NCBI GenBank assembly: GCA_029204225.1
Contig: CM055110.1
Span: forward strand, 33,565,874 to 33,629,873
Length of the DNA: 64,000 nucleotides
Direction: 5' to 3'
Source: Diphasiastrum complanatum
Lineage: Eukaryota; Streptophyta; Lycopodiopsida; Lycopodiales; Lycopodiaceae
Shown here: positions 63,888 through 64,000 of the stretch, piece after piece
How the letters are laid out: each line of letters begins with the position of its first letter
Numbering within the stretch: the stretch's first letter is position 1
Program-made: the position numbers and the translations under genes
Notes under the pieces: generated by a model
The model's database searches: none
What the model was told of the DNA's origin: nothing
Seen by the model: only the letters and a program-made list of their open reading frames with translations

Positions 63888-64000
63888 GTACGGTTGTTGC
63901 AGTAACTGATTCGGTCGCTTAGGGTTGTGCTCAAGGCCAAGTCGTGGTGATATCGCCTTCTTTACCATCTTTTAATGCACTAGGTGTTGTCTCTAGGAAG

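Noticed and set aside
63681-63968. Minus-strand ORF with an Asp-Ala repeat
   Set aside because: It is the reverse of the CAGCAT/CAT repeat and overlaps the much better supported CCCH exon on the plus strand.

Overview
The window is nuclear DNA from a land plant with a large, repeat-rich genome. Three genes on the minus strand and one on the plus strand can be read through their splice sites, and no single uninterrupted reading frame covers any of them. Introns run up to about 11 kb, coding density is only a few percent, and most of the rest is decayed LTR retrotransposons, DNA-transposon relics, a tRNA-like SINE, satellite arrays and long GA/CT/TG microsatellites. One gene is a centrin of the CETN3/CDC31 type, a basal-body family, so a plant with flagellate sperm (fern, lycophyte or cycad-like) is my best guess; the sequence does not prove it.

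Layout. 478-5258 (minus): first four exons of a Yellow Stripe-Like (OPT family) metal-chelate transporter running off the left edge, with a Ty3/gypsy relic, two SINEs and a CT tract in its 3.5-kb first intron. 5.3-21.5 kb: intergenic, with an 18-19 bp minisatellite, a GGCAAGCC-type satellite with an ~885 bp higher-order period, a decayed retroelement-like ORF, LTR fragments, a triplicated (TG)n(GA)n cassette, and a broken PIN-domain gene (18.39-19.06 kb, plus). 21,564-23,777 (minus): complete six-exon centrin. 24-26.7 kb: intergenic, with a perfect 81-bp duplication and a textbook SINE insertion. 26,746-45,409 (minus): complete ten-exon CobW/ZNG1-type GTPase with a predicted plastid transit peptide; its 11-kb intron 8 carries a hAT MITE, a decayed hAT transposase and an internally deleted Ty1/copia element with unequal LTRs. 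45.4-63.6 kb: intergenic, with a 1.74-kb near-perfect palindrome, a CACTA terminus, and a nested gypsy/copia complex. 63,816-63,887 (plus): first exon of a CCCH zinc-finger gene leaving the right edge.

The genes are not an operon or pathway. YSL transporters, CobW metallochaperones and CCCH proteins all touch metal biology, but adjacency here is most simply coincidence. All exon models were derived by eye from reading frame, GT/AG sites and phase agreement; every junction reported has matching phases.
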